Made by a program: the position numbers and the translations under genes
Part shown: in pieces, positions 54,759 through 64,000 of the stretch
Position numbering within the stretch: the first letter of the stretch is position 1
How the letters are laid out: every line of letters begins with the position of its first letter
Assembly (NCBI GenBank): GCA_005116745.1
Contig: SWDS01000003.1
Location: forward strand, 1-64,000
DNA from: Nitrospira sp.
Lineage (GTDB): Bacteria > Nitrospirota > Nitrospiria > Nitrospirales > Nitrospiraceae
DNA length: 64,000 bases
Reading direction: 5' to 3'
The notes under the pieces: model-generated
Database searches by the model: none
What the model saw: only the letters and a program-made list of their open reading frames with translations
What the model was told of the DNA's origin: nothing

Positions 54759-55817
54759 TCAGACTTTCAACAGACGAGCCACGTCCTCGCGCGTCGCCTT
54801 GACCGTCTGTGGTTGTTTCGACACGCTGATTGCCGTATCGGCATCTTTCAACCCATGCCCCGTCAACGTACATACGACTGTCTCTCCTTCTCGTAGACCC
54901 CTGGTTCGATGCAATTTGGCCACGCCGGCGACGGACGCCGCGGAAGCCGGTTCACAAAAGACCCCTTCGGTTGCCGCCACCATGGTGTAGGCTTGGAGAA
55001 TTTCCTCATCAGTCACCAGATCGATCGCGCCCGCAGATTCCTCAACCGCCTTGACTGCTGAAGACCAGCTGGCGGGATTACCGATTCGAATGGCCGTGGC
55101 AATGGTCTGTGGTTGCTCGACGACTCGGCCCAACACGATCGGAGCCGCACCAGCGGCTTGAAATCCCATCATGCGGGGCACCCTCGAAATCTGATTGGCC
55201 GCACGATATTCTTGGTACCCTTTCCAATAGGCTGTGATATTTCCGGCGTTCCCGACCGGCAACACATGAAGCGTTGGAGCCTCGCCGAGTTGATCACACA
55301 CCTCAAAAGCCGCAGTCTTCTGCCCGTCAATCCGGAACGGATTCACCGAGTTCACCAATTCGATGGCCAGTGTGGCCGAAAACTCCTTGACGAGCGTCAG
55401 GGCCTGATCGAAGTTGCCTTCAATCTGAATCACCGTGGCCTGATGCATCATCGCCTGAGACAGCTTGCCCATCGCGATCTTGCCGGCTGGAATCAACACG
55501 AAAACGGACAACCCTGCGCGCGCCCCGTACGCGGCGGCCGAGGCGGAGGTGTTTCCAGTCGATGCGCACATCACCGCCCGCGCACCGCTTTCCACCGCCT
55601 TCGAGATGGCCAATGTCATACCACGGTCCTTAAAGGAACCGGTTGGATTGGCCCCTTCGAACTTCAGATAGAGTTCGACTCCTGGCGCGATGGCCTGAGC
55701 CAATCTCGTGGCTCGAATCAGAGGGGTGCTGCCCTCTCCCAGGCTGATCACAGGAGTCTTCTCCGTCACGGGGAGGAATTTACGATACTCCTCAATCACT
55801 CCACGCCAAGGGTTCAT
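54759..55817 (-). CDS. thrC: threonine synthase
   Basis: A 352-residue PLP enzyme of the short threonine synthase type, starting [19 protein letters not shown] and reading [14 protein letters not shown]. The PLP lysine lies in [18 protein letters not shown] and the phosphate-cup motif is [17 protein letters not shown]. It converts O-phosphohomoserine to threonine. Three bases separate it from hom, so it is in the same operon. Confidence 0.95.
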   Translation of the reverse strand: MNPWRGVIEEYRKFLPVTEKTPVISLGEGSTPLIRATRLAQAIAPGVELYLKFEGANPTGSFKDRGMTLAISKAVESGARAVMCASTGNTSASAAAYGARAGLSVFVLIPAGKIAMGKLSQAMMHQATVIQIEGNFDQALTLVKEFSATLAIELVNSVNPFRIDGQKTAAFEVCDQLGEAPTLHVLPVGNAGNITAYWKGYQEYRAANQISRVPRMMGFQAAGAAPIVLGRVVEQPQTIATAIRIGNPASWSSAVKAVEESAGAIDLVTDEEILQAYTMVAATEGVFCEPASAASVAGVAKLHRTRGLREGETVVCTLTGHGLKDADTAISVSKQPQTVKATREDVARLLKV

Positions 55818-55820
55818 CGA

Positions 55821-57134
55821 TTACTCATCCTTGCCTTCAATACGAATCAGCGTCGGCGACTCGGAAACGAACGCCTTCCGATTGATTTCACGCAACGCAG
55901 TCTGGACATCCCGCTCCTTCGCCACATGTGTCTTGATGACGATCGGCACGGTCTGTCCTTCGCGGCGTCCCTGTTGCACCATCGACGAAATGCTGATTCC
56001 ACAGCGTCCCAACTCACCAGCGATCTGCGCCAACACGCCGGGTCGGTCTACAACGGTAAACCTGAGGTAATAGAGTGAGCTGATCTCTTCCATCGATCTC
56101 AGCCGGAGCGGCCGGCGCTGATCCGGCTGAAACGACGCCACCGGTACGCGACCGGCGCTGTTTTTTAAAAGATTTCGCCCGATCGCAATCACGTCGCTGA
56201 CCACGGCACTCCCGGTCGGCATGGATCCGGCCCCCCGACCATAGAGGACGACGTCACCGACCGCATCACCAACAAGCTGGATGGCATTGTACACATCCTC
56301 AACCTGAGCAATCGGAGACGTCGAGGGAAGCATCGTAGGATGAACCCGCGCCTCAATCTCTCCATCTACCAGTTTTGCGATACCGAGCAGCTTAATCGTG
56401 AAACCAAACTGCTTCGCATAGGCGATATCGATCGGCGTGATGTTGGTAATCCCTTCCGTATAGATGTCCTTGAAGTTGACCGGGGTTCCATAGGCAAGGT
56501 TGACGAGGATAGCCAGCTTGTGTGCCGAATCGATCCCGGCCACATCAAACGTCGGATCAGCTTCAGCATACCCAGCCCGCTGTGCGTCGGTGAGTACTTC
56601 CTCGAAACTGTGCCCTTCACGGGTCATTCTGGACAAAATATAGTTGGACGTCCCGTTGATAATGCCGTAGATGGATTCGATCGTATTCCCGGCTAAGCCT
56701 TCCGTCAACGCACGAATAACGGGAATCCCGCCGCCGACGCTGGCTTCAAATCCGACATCCACTCCTTTACGCACGGCGGCGTCGAAGATTTCTTCTCCGT
56801 GAAGCGCCAAGAGCGCTTTATTTGCCGTCACCACATGCTTCCCGGCCAGGATCGCATCCAGGATGATGCGTTTGGCCGTATCGTATCCACCGATGAGCTC
56901 AATGACGATATCGATGTCTGGAGCAGACAGAACCTGTGTGCTGTCGGTCGTCAATACCCCGGCAGCCAAGGTTACGCCACGATCCCTGATAATATCCCGA
57001 TCTGCCACGCGAACGAGTTCGACCGGGACACCGACACGCCGGGTAATGAGGGCGGCATTATCGAGAAGGATCTTGGCAACACCGGTGCCGACCGTACCGA
57101 AGCCCACAATCCCGATTCCGATACGCGATCTCAT
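55821..57134 (-). CDS. hom: homoserine dehydrogenase with ACT domain
   Basis: A 437-residue enzyme. The NAD(P)-binding N-terminus has [18 protein letters not shown], the catalytic domain reads [18 protein letters not shown] and [23 protein letters not shown], and a C-terminal ACT domain begins [18 protein letters not shown]. It reduces aspartate semialdehyde to homoserine. Its ATG overlaps the upstream aminotransferase stop by four bases. Confidence 0.96.
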   Translation of the reverse strand: MRSRIGIGIVGFGTVGTGVAKILLDNAALITRRVGVPVELVRVADRDIIRDRGVTLAAGVLTTDSTQVLSAPDIDIVIELIGGYDTAKRIILDAILAGKHVVTANKALLALHGEEIFDAAVRKGVDVGFEASVGGGIPVIRALTEGLAGNTIESIYGIINGTSNYILSRMTREGHSFEEVLTDAQRAGYAEADPTFDVAGIDSAHKLAILVNLAYGTPVNFKDIYTEGITNITPIDIAYAKQFGFTIKLLGIAKLVDGEIEARVHPTMLPSTSPIAQVEDVYNAIQLVGDAVGDVVLYGRGAGSMPTGSAVVSDVIAIGRNLLKNSAGRVPVASFQPDQRRPLRLRSMEEISSLYYLRFTVVDRPGVLAQIAGELGRCGISISSMVQQGRREGQTVPIVIKTHVAKERDVQTALREINRKAFVSESPTLIRIEGKDE

Positions 57135-58327
57135 TCCTCATCCCCATCAAGCTTGAGGGCTTTACGAATTCCTCTGACGGCCTGCCGGGTACGATGTTCG
57201 TTTTCTACCAGCCCAAACCGCACGTATTCATCACCGCCTTCACCGAATCCGATCCCCGGAGAAACGGCCACTTTTGCCTCTTTGAGTAAGAGTTTTGAAA
57301 ACTCCAAGGATCCCATGTGGCGATAGGGCACAGGGATACGCGCCCACACAAACATCGTGGCCAGAGGCTTTGCGACTTGCCAGCCGATCCGATTCAGCCC
57401 TCCCACGAGGACATCCCTGCGCTTTTGGTAGCGCAGAACCGTATCCTTGACACAGTCCTGCGGCCCATTCAAGGCGATCACACTGGCGATCTGAATTGGC
57501 TGAAAAATACCATAGTCGAGATAGCTCTTGATCTTTCCCAACGCTCCAACGACCTCTCGATTACCTACACAAAATCCTACTCGCCAGCCTGGCATGCTGT
57601 AGGCCTTGGACAGAGTATAGAATTCTACCCCGCAGTCTTTGGCGCCCGGGACCTGAAGAAAGCTCGGCGCCTTATACCCGTCAAACACCAGGTCGGCATA
57701 GGCGAGGTCGTGGATGACGATGACGTTGTGCTCCTTGGCAAACGCCACGATCTTCTTGAAGAACTCCAAATCCACGACGGCCGTCGTAGGATTGTGGGGG
57801 AAATTGATGACGAGAATCTTCGGTCTCGGAAACGTCTGCCGATAGACACGCGTCAGATCTTCGAAAAAATCGCTATCCTGACGGAGTTCGATACCGCGGA
57901 CCTCACCACCCGCAATAATGAAGCTGTACATGTGGATGGGATACGTCGGCGTTGGGGTCAGGACCACATCGCCCGGGCCGATCAGGGCCAAGGCCAGGTG
58001 GGCAAGACCTTCTTTTGATCCGATGGTGACAATCGCTTCAGTCTCCGGATCTAGGTCAACACCGTAGTTTCGCTTGTACCACCCACAGATCGCATGCCGT
58101 AGCTTCGTGATACCGCGCGAGGCCGAGTAACGATGATTCGTTCCTTTACGGGCGGCCTCGATCATCTTCTCGACGATATGAGGCGGGGTCGGTTGATCGG
58201 GATTCCCCATCCCAAAATCAATAATGTCTTGCCCACGTTGGCGAGCCTCAAGCTTGAGTGATTGAACTTGCGCGAACACGTACGGTGGGAGTCGCTTGAT
58301 TCGATAAAAACCTTCGCCCAGCCCCAT
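57131..58327 (-). CDS. class I/II aminotransferase, AlaC/DapL-like
   Basis: A 398-residue PLP aminotransferase from the ATG at 58327 (AAGGAAG upstream; the longer frame lacks a ribosome site). Key motifs are [43 protein letters not shown] and the PLP lysine in [16 protein letters not shown]. It is close to AlaC-type alanine/glutamate transaminases, but its place ahead of hom also allows an aspartate-family role. It is the first gene of the operon. Substrate remains uncertain. Confidence 0.8.
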   Translation of the reverse strand: MGLGEGFYRIKRLPPYVFAQVQSLKLEARQRGQDIIDFGMGNPDQPTPPHIVEKMIEAARKGTNHRYSASRGITKLRHAICGWYKRNYGVDLDPETEAIVTIGSKEGLAHLALALIGPGDVVLTPTPTYPIHMYSFIIAGGEVRGIELRQDSDFFEDLTRVYRQTFPRPKILVINFPHNPTTAVVDLEFFKKIVAFAKEHNVIVIHDLAYADLVFDGYKAPSFLQVPGAKDCGVEFYTLSKAYSMPGWRVGFCVGNREVVGALGKIKSYLDYGIFQPIQIASVIALNGPQDCVKDTVLRYQKRRDVLVGGLNRIGWQVAKPLATMFVWARIPVPYRHMGSLEFSKLLLKEAKVAVSPGIGFGEGGDEYVRFGLVENEHRTRQAVRGIRKALKLDGDEE

Positions 58328-58623
58328 GAACTTCCTTTTGACTGCTATTATATATTTCTCAAAACTCACTCATCCCAATAAGAATGAGTGAAGGGTTCCT
58401 GAAAGGCCCTATTCTAATGGAGGGCTTTGGTCGAGTCAATTTACCTAACTTTCTACGGGGTTCCGAAGTTGTCAGATGCGCCTACTCCTCATCCGGTTCT
58501 TCACCAATCCACGAACCCGTTCTTGCCCCCTCTCGCTCCTTTCTGCTACTACTACCGCTAGATTAATGGCTCTAGCCTGTTTCACGTACTTGTTCTCGGA
58601 CTAACTGGATGTAAGGAGGAGGG

Positions 58624-59337
58624 ATGGCCCGGCTTGGTGTGAATATCGACCATGTGGCGACGTTGCGGCAAGCACGTGGAGGAACCGATCCAGATCCCTT
58701 GGCAGCTGCAGTGCTTGTCGAGCTGGCAGGAGCAGACGGCCTGGTCGTCCACCTGCGGGAAGATCGGCGCCATATCCAAGATCGAGATCTTCAACTCCTT
58801 CGTGAAATAACCCGGACAAAGCTCGACCTTGAAATGGCGGCCGACGCAGAAATGGCGAAGATCGCCCTGAACATCAAGCCCGACCTGGTCACGTTGGTAC
58901 CAGAAAAGCGACAGGAACTTACCACTGAAGGGGGCCTCGATATCGCCGGGCATCGTGACCGAATTCAGAGTATTGTGAATATGTTACATAACGGGGGAAT
59001 CCCCGTCAGTGTCTTTGTTGAGCCCGATCTGAATCAGATCAGGGCTGCGCACAAGATTGCAGCTGATTTCGTGGAGCTGCATACCGGTCGGTACGCGAAC
59101 GCCACCCGCTCTAAAGAAGCCGATGCGGAATTCGAAGCCATTACCCACGCCGCCAAGCTGGCCTACAAGCTTGGGATCGGCGTCAATGCTGGGCATGGAC
59201 TGAATTATCGCAACATCAAACGTTTGACACATATTCCCGAAATCGTTGAGTACAACATCGGACACAGTATCATCGCCCGGTCGGTCCTCGTCGGTCTCGT
59301 AGAAGCCGTGAAAGAAATGAAGGCCCTACTCAGTTGA
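58624..59337 (+). CDS. pdxJ: pyridoxine 5'-phosphate synthase
   Basis: A 237-residue TIM-barrel enzyme starting [20 protein letters not shown] behind AAGGAGGAGGG. The further blocks [47 protein letters not shown] and GHGLNYRNI are diagnostic. It makes pyridoxine phosphate from deoxyxylulose 5-phosphate and aminoacetone phosphate. Standard length (E. coli 243). First gene of a plus-strand run to mutS. Confidence 0.97.
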   Translation: MARLGVNIDHVATLRQARGGTDPDPLAAAVLVELAGADGLVVHLREDRRHIQDRDLQLLREITRTKLDLEMAADAEMAKIALNIKPDLVTLVPEKRQELTTEGGLDIAGHRDRIQSIVNMLHNGGIPVSVFVEPDLNQIRAAHKIAADFVELHTGRYANATRSKEADAEFEAITHAAKLAYKLGIGVNAGHGLNYRNIKRLTHIPEIVEYNIGHSIIARSVLVGLVEAVKEMKALLS

Positions 59338-59387
59338 GTTGAGATCGTCGACCTGCTGGGTCCGCCCGTTCTTCTCGTTCGTTCACC

Positions 59388-60986
59388 ATGACCAAGATTA
59401 TTACCGCTGCACAGATGCAGGCACTCGACCGCCGGACGATCTTAGAGGCTCGTATCCCTGCGACCACATTGATGGAACGCGCTGGCTCGGGCGTTGTCTC
59501 TTGCCTTGAGCAACGGTTGGGGCCCGTACGGGGCAAGAGAATCACCGTGGTGTGCGGCAAAGGCAACAATGGGGGGGATGGATTCGTTGTTGCGCGCCTC
59601 CTCCGTCGACGCCATGCGAATGTGAGCGTCCTCGTCGTGACGCCCACGTCCGAACTGAGCCGTGATGCTGCCACCATGTATAAGCAATTCGTTCGTGGCG
59701 CAGGGAAGTCCTCCGTCTACCTCTATGCGTCCAAGGCCCAAGCGCAAACACTCTTGCAGGATAGTGATATCCTCATTGATGCCCTCCTCGGAACAGGCCT
59801 CTCCGCTACTGTCACCGGGCGCTATGCCGAGGCCATTGACTGCATCAATGAAACCGGTCGTCCCGTGGTAGCCGTTGATCTTCCATCGGGCCTCCATGCT
59901 GATACTGGAACGGTCCTTGGCCGAGCCATTTGTGCCTCCCTTACCGTGACCTTTGGGCTACCGAAGTTAGGCCTTTATCAGAATGATGGAATCGACCTCG
60001 CTGGAGAGGTGGCGCTCGTCGACATCGGAATTCCGCCGGCCTACATCGACGCGGTCCAGAGCCGAACGACCTTGCTGACACCGCACGTGGTGCGCACATA
60101 CCTGCCGAAACGGCAAGCATCGAGTCACAAAGGAACATTCGGCCATGCCGGTATCATCGCAGGATCCGTCGGAAAAACCGGTGCAGCCGCCATGGCTGCT
60201 CAGGCGGCCCTGCGTGTCGGTGCAGGCCTCGTGACGGTCGCGATCCCTACAAGTGTCAACGATGTATTGGAAGCAAAGTTACTGGAAGCGATGACGATTC
60301 CGATGCCTGAAACGAAAGCGCGCACCTTGGCACGAACCGCATTCGATCGGCTCGTCGCCTTCATGGAAGCGAGAACTGCTATCGCCATTGGTCCAGGTCT
60401 ATCAACTCATCCAGAAACGGTGGAACTGGTCCGGGCCTTGACGAAACAGCTGGACCGGCCGGCTGTGTTGGATGCGGACGCCCTGAATGCGTTGACCGGG
60501 CGGACTGCCCTCCTGGCAGCGTGCAAAACACCGCCAATCATCACCCCCCACCCCGGAGAAATGGCACGACTGGAGGCTGACGCAACGCCTCAGACCGTCA
60601 ACAGTGATCGGATCGGTACTGCCACCCGCTTCGCACGGGAACGGGGACTGTTCGTCGTTCTGAAAGGGGCTCGGACCGTCGTCGCCAGACCTGATGGAGT
60701 CGTCGCTATTTGCCCGACGGGTAATCCTGGCATGGCGACTGCTGGAACAGGCGATGTCTTGACCGGCATGATCGTGGGACTCTTGGCCCAAGGCGTACCC
60801 CCCTGGGAAGCGGCCTGTGCCGCCACCTACCTACATGGCGTCGCCGGGGATTTGGCTTCAGCGAGAAAGGGACAAGCCGGGTTGATCTCGCGTGACGTCA
60901 TCGAGGAGATTCCCCATGCCCTCAAGCTCATGCATCAGGCTCCATCAAACGAAACCAATGAGAATATGCGGAACGATCCCATGTGA
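59388..60986 (+). CDS. nnr: bifunctional NAD(P)HX epimerase/dehydratase
   Basis: A 532-residue fusion. The N-terminal YjeF epimerase half (residues 1-220) has VVCGKGNNGGDGFVVARLL and VDLPSGLHADTG. The C-terminal ADP-dependent dehydratase half, a ribokinase-like fold, has ITPHPGEMARL and NPGMATAGTGDVLTGMIVG. Together they repair hydrated NADH and NADPH. The usual neighbour tsaE follows nine bases later, as in many genomes. Confidence 0.95.
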   Translation: MTKIITAAQMQALDRRTILEARIPATTLMERAGSGVVSCLEQRLGPVRGKRITVVCGKGNNGGDGFVVARLLRRRHANVSVLVVTPTSELSRDAATMYKQFVRGAGKSSVYLYASKAQAQTLLQDSDILIDALLGTGLSATVTGRYAEAIDCINETGRPVVAVDLPSGLHADTGTVLGRAICASLTVTFGLPKLGLYQNDGIDLAGEVALVDIGIPPAYIDAVQSRTTLLTPHVVRTYLPKRQASSHKGTFGHAGIIAGSVGKTGAAAMAAQAALRVGAGLVTVAIPTSVNDVLEAKLLEAMTIPMPETKARTLARTAFDRLVAFMEARTAIAIGPGLSTHPETVELVRALTKQLDRPAVLDADALNALTGRTALLAACKTPPIITPHPGEMARLEADATPQTVNSDRIGTATRFARERGLFVVLKGARTVVARPDGVVAICPTGNPGMATAGTGDVLTGMIVGLLAQGVPPWEAACAATYLHGVAGDLASARKGQAGLISRDVIEEIPHALKLMHQAPSNETNENMRNDPM

Positions 60987-60995
60987 GAATGTTTC

Positions 60996-61538
60996 ATGGC
61001 TACCTCTGTCAGCTCTCTGGACCTTCTCCTCTCATCTCCTGGCAAGACAGAATCATTCGGATATGCCATTGGCCAGTTGCTTCGTGGAGGTGAGGTACTT
61101 GCCTTGATCGGTGAATTAGGAGCTGGTAAGACAGCACTGGTCCGCGGGGTCGTGGCTGGCCTTGGAGTCCCATCTGCTGCTGTCAGGAGTCCAACGTTCC
61201 TGCTGGTCCATGAATACCAAGGGAGGATTCCGGTCATTCATATCGACCTGTATCGGTTGCAGACACCTGAAGAAGCCGAATCGATTGGACTCTCCGATTA
61301 CCTTACGGATGGCGTGGCTGTTGCCATTGAGTGGGCAGACCGATTTCCTCAGCTGCTTCCGGATGACCGACTTGAAGTGAGGCTCGCTCATCGGACCAGG
61401 AGGACCAGAAGCGCTCTGTTGGAAGCACGAGGCCCACGCTCTCGCTCACTTCTCGCTCGCATCAAGAAAATCTGGCGTCGAACCCCTCGATCATCCCAGC
61501 CAATCCTCCAACCAAACAGAAAGACTTCGCCGCGATGA
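60996..61538 (+). CDS. tsaE: tRNA threonylcarbamoyladenosine ATPase TsaE
   Basis: A 180-residue P-loop protein with ALIGELGAGKTALVRGVVAG, the SPTFLLVHEYQG block and HIDLYRLQTPEEAESIGL, all standard TsaE. It assists TsaBD in t6A37 formation. A basic C-terminal tail of about 40 residues is longer than usual. Its stop overlaps the next gene start (ATGA). Confidence 0.94.
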   Translation: MATSVSSLDLLLSSPGKTESFGYAIGQLLRGGEVLALIGELGAGKTALVRGVVAGLGVPSAAVRSPTFLLVHEYQGRIPVIHIDLYRLQTPEEAESIGLSDYLTDGVAVAIEWADRFPQLLPDDRLEVRLAHRTRRTRSALLEARGPRSRSLLARIKKIWRRTPRSSQPILQPNRKTSPR

Positions 61539-61879
61539 CTCGACTGATTCTCATCGGTATTGTTGTGCTCCTTTCGTTGGCCTTCTTCCTTCAAAACCAA
61601 GAGCAGGAAGTCACACTCCGCTATTTCTTTGGATTGCTCGAAGCCTCAACTCCGATTTACAAACCCATTATGGCTGGATTTCTCATCGGCCTTTTGGTCG
61701 CAGCCATCTTGTTGTTTCCCCCCTGGATACGTGGACGTATCGATCTTCGACGTAAGACGAAGGCCTTACAGGAAGCTGAATCGAACTTAGAGCGACTTCG
61801 GCAGTCGCTTGAGAAGATGTCTGGACGCACCCACGCTCCCACACCGATGGAGTCTTCGAGAGACTTTACTGATGAGTGA
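61535..61879 (+). CDS. LapA-domain (DUF1049) membrane protein
   Basis: A 114-residue inner-membrane protein with two helices (LILIGIVVLLSLAFFLQN and IMAGFLIGLLVAAILLF) and a cytoplasmic coiled coil (LQEAESNLERLRQSLEKM), the LapA layout. E. coli LapA works with LapB in lipopolysaccharide assembly control; a LapB partner is not encoded nearby. It overlaps tsaE and mutS, so it is co-transcribed. Confidence 0.8.
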   Translation: MTRLILIGIVVLLSLAFFLQNQEQEVTLRYFFGLLEASTPIYKPIMAGFLIGLLVAAILLFPPWIRGRIDLRRKTKALQEAESNLERLRQSLEKMSGRTHAPTPMESSRDFTDE

Positions 61880-64000
61880 CCAGACCCTGAGCCCGCTGAT
61901 GCGGCAGTATCGGGATATCAAGCAGGGATACCCTGACGCCATCCTGTTTTTTCGGGTCGGGGATTTTTATGAAATGTTCTACGAGGACGCTCAGGAGGCC
62001 TCCCGACTCTTATCGATCGCCCTCACGTCTCGCGATAAGAACAGCGCCCATCCGGTTCCACTATGCGGCGTTCCCTATCATGCCGCAACCGGCTATATCG
62101 CAAAGTTATTGAAGGCCGGCCGCATCGTGGCGTTGTGCGAGCAAGTCGAAGATCCCAAGGTGGCCAAAGGTTTGGTACGCCGTGAAGTGGTCAGGCTCTA
62201 TACTCCCGGCACACTCGTAGACACAGAATTTCTCGCTCCGTGCGAGCTCAACTACCTTGTCGCGTTCGTCCTTCAATCCGACATGATTCATGGAAAATCA
62301 ATCGGCTTGTCCGTCCTTGAGGTTTCAACTGGTGAATTTTGGGGAATGGAGTTTCACGGTCTCCACGCGGTCACGCAACTATTGAATGAACTCTCTCGAC
62401 TGGACCCTCGAGAAGTGCTTTTTCCTGCAAACCTCGTCCCTGAATGCTCCGCTTGGATCCAACAAATCGTAGGAACACGCCTGTGTGAACGGCCTCCCAC
62501 ATCGTTCACCCAGCACTCTGCTGCTCAGACCTTAATGACGCATTTCCACGTACGGGACTTTAACGCCTTAGACTGTTCCGACAGCCTCGCCGCCAGTAGC
62601 GCAGCAGGCGCGGTCTTATCGTACTTACGCGAGACTCAACCGACAGTTCCTCTGGATCATATTCGCCGATTTACTATCAAGCGCAATGACGAATACATGC
62701 ACCTGGATGGCAGCACCATCCGTAATCTGGAACTTCTCAAACCATTGCTATCGAACGAGAACGCGCCGGGTTCGAAGTCTACTACGCTCCTGAGCGTGCT
62801 GGATCGGACTTCCACGGCCATGGGAAGTCGACTCCTTCGCCAGTGGCTGGTACGGCCGTTACGCCATGATGACCAGATACGGCAGCGTCTTGATGCGGTC
62901 GAAGAACTAAAAGACCACATGCAGGTCAGAACCGCATTACGGACCGCCTTGCGAGAGATCCAGGATATCGCGCGACTTGGCAGTCGCATCGTACTCGGCT
63001 TGGCCGGTCCGCGAGAACTTTTGGCCCTCAAGCAATCTCTTTCGGTGTTGCCTGAGATTGATGTCCAGCTAGCACGGCTGCAGAGTCTGCTGCTCTGTCA
63101 GACACGAACATCATGGGATAGCGGTCAGGATCTCTACGACGTGATTGAGCGTGCAATCCGAGCTGATGCTTCACCTTCCATTCGAGACGGGAATATCTTC
63201 GTAGATGGCTATGACCCGGTCATCGATGAGTTGCGCAAAGCCAGCAAGGAAGGAAAAACTTGGATCGCTGCAATCGAGACACAGGAACGCGACCGAACGG
63301 GCATTGAGTCATTGAAGATCCGTTACAATCAGGTCTTTGGCTATTACATCGAGATCACTAAATCCAATCTTGCCCGAGTCCCCGCTGACTACATTCGCAA
63401 GCAAACGCTGGTCAATGCTGAGCGATTTATGACCGCCGAATTGAAAGAGCTGGAAGAACGTGTCACCGGAGCCGAGGCCAAGCTCCTGGCTCGTGAGCAG
63501 GAGGTTTTCATCCAGCTTCGCTCCCGGTTGGCCCAAGAAGCCCACCGATTGGACGCCATGGCGGCCGCCCTTGCGCTCCTTGATGTCGTCGCTGGATTGG
63601 CCGAGGTGGCCGCTCTGTACCGGTATACCAAGCCAACGGTGACTGAAGGAGGTGCCCTTCTCATCAGGGAAGGTCGTCACCCGGTCGTCGAGCGAATCTG
63701 TACGGATTCAGTATTCGTCCCGAATGATACCGTGTTGGACCTTGAACTGAACCGCCTCCTGATCATTACAGGACCAAACATGGCAGGAAAGAGCACCTAT
63801 CTTCGTCAGGTCGCACTGATTGTCTTGATGGCTCAGATTGGCAGCTTTGTACCAGCCTCAGAAGCGACGATTGGATTAACTGATCGCATCTTCACAAGAG
63901 TAGGAGCCTCGGATAATCTGGCCGGGGGGCAGAGCACCTTCATGGTCGAAATGGTAGAGACCGCGAATATTCTCCAAAACGCGACTTCCCGCAGCCTCAT
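61872..64000 (+). CDS. mutS: DNA mismatch repair ATPase MutS, 3' end outside window
   Basis: The ATG at 61872 overlaps the LapA-domain stop. The first 709 residues of an expected 850-880 are present. The mismatch-reading motif is FFRVGDFYEMFYEDA, followed by the connector, lever and clamp domains, and the Walker A is ITGPNMAGKSTYLRQ near residue 635. The mutS2-specific Smr domain is not expected. Walker B and the C-terminal dimerisation part lie beyond the window. It recognises mismatches and recruits MutL. Confidence 0.96.
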   Translation, partial: MSDQTLSPLMRQYRDIKQGYPDAILFFRVGDFYEMFYEDAQEASRLLSIALTSRDKNSAHPVPLCGVPYHAATGYIAKLLKAGRIVALCEQVEDPKVAKGLVRREVVRLYTPGTLVDTEFLAPCELNYLVAFVLQSDMIHGKSIGLSVLEVSTGEFWGMEFHGLHAVTQLLNELSRLDPREVLFPANLVPECSAWIQQIVGTRLCERPPTSFTQHSAAQTLMTHFHVRDFNALDCSDSLAASSAAGAVLSYLRETQPTVPLDHIRRFTIKRNDEYMHLDGSTIRNLELLKPLLSNENAPGSKSTTLLSVLDRTSTAMGSRLLRQWLVRPLRHDDQIRQRLDAVEELKDHMQVRTALRTALREIQDIARLGSRIVLGLAGPRELLALKQSLSVLPEIDVQLARLQSLLLCQTRTSWDSGQDLYDVIERAIRADASPSIRDGNIFVDGYDPVIDELRKASKEGKTWIAAIETQERDRTGIESLKIRYNQVFGYYIEITKSNLARVPADYIRKQTLVNAERFMTAELKELEERVTGAEAKLLAREQEVFIQLRSRLAQEAHRLDAMAAALALLDVVAGLAEVAALYRYTKPTVTEGGALLIREGRHPVVERICTDSVFVPNDTVLDLELNRLLIITGPNMAGKSTYLRQVALIVLMAQIGSFVPASEATIGLTDRIFTRVGASDNLAGGQSTFMVEMVETANILQNATSRSL

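Overview
The window looks like a chromosomal stretch from a Nitrospira-type bacterium (Nitrospirota). This is an inference from the mix of genes: a guanidine hydrolase and permease under a guanidine-I riboswitch, citramalate-based isoleucine synthesis, a threonine locus using a phosphoglycerate-mutase-like proposed homoserine kinase, and type IV pilus minor pilin cassettes with PilY1. It also rests on short intergenic repeats that I remember from Nitrospira genomes. No ammonia- or nitrite-oxidation gene, rRNA operon or CRISPR array is visible, so the species and lifestyle are not fixed by this window.

Region 1 (1-5.3 kb) is accessory. A 3'-truncated DUF4143-type ATPase sits between two perfect 53-bp inverted repeats. 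Next come two small exported proteins of unknown role, then a large ATPase/TPR/SARP-type regulator broken by a one-base deficit in a C6 run. Region 2 (5.6-8.6 kb) is a guanidine unit read on the minus strand: guanidine-I riboswitch, short leader ORF, APC permease, guanidine hydrolase. The riboswitch 3' part contains two mutually exclusive helices that would hide or free the leader's Shine-Dalgarno sequence. Region 3 (8.8-11.6 kb) has a ribosome hibernation factor, a class 3 lipase and two decayed, mutually homologous small membrane-protein genes on either side of the lipase.

Region 4 (11.8-25 kb) is mainly envelope and housekeeping: a MidA-like methyltransferase, a GT2/LAB_N/GT39 trio suited to lipid A decoration, a PAP2 phosphatase, a TolB-like propeller protein, an M1 metallopeptidase and a tandem-receiver protein, followed by ftsY-ybeY-phoH. 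Region 5 (25-40.5 kb) is type IV pilus. One minus-strand operon carries fimT-pilV-pilW-pilX, a small exported protein, pilY1 and a lipoprotein. A second, parallel fimT-pilV-pilW-pilX-like set is followed by a PilB/GspE ATPase. A PilZ protein (plus strand) lies between them and a prepilin peptidase beside them.

Region 6 (40.6-47.5 kb) is core: a stand-alone LuxR-type HTH protein, rlmB-cysS, dedA and surE, tRNA-Pro(GGG) with its terminator, a MerR-type regulator, ihfA and cimA. A 125-bp nested palindrome fills the ihfA-merR gap. Region 7 (47.6-52 kb) is a probable defence island between the core genes cimA and lysC: an MNT/HEPN toxin-antitoxin pair, coding-like remnants, and a KAP-family P-loop NTPase followed by an Mrr-type endonuclease. 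Region 8 (52.3-58.3 kb) is an aspartate/threonine operon in the order aminotransferase, hom, thrC, proposed homoserine kinase, lysC. Region 9 (58.6-64 kb, plus strand) holds pdxJ, the bifunctional NAD(P)HX repair gene, tsaE, a LapA-domain protein and mutS, which runs off the window end.
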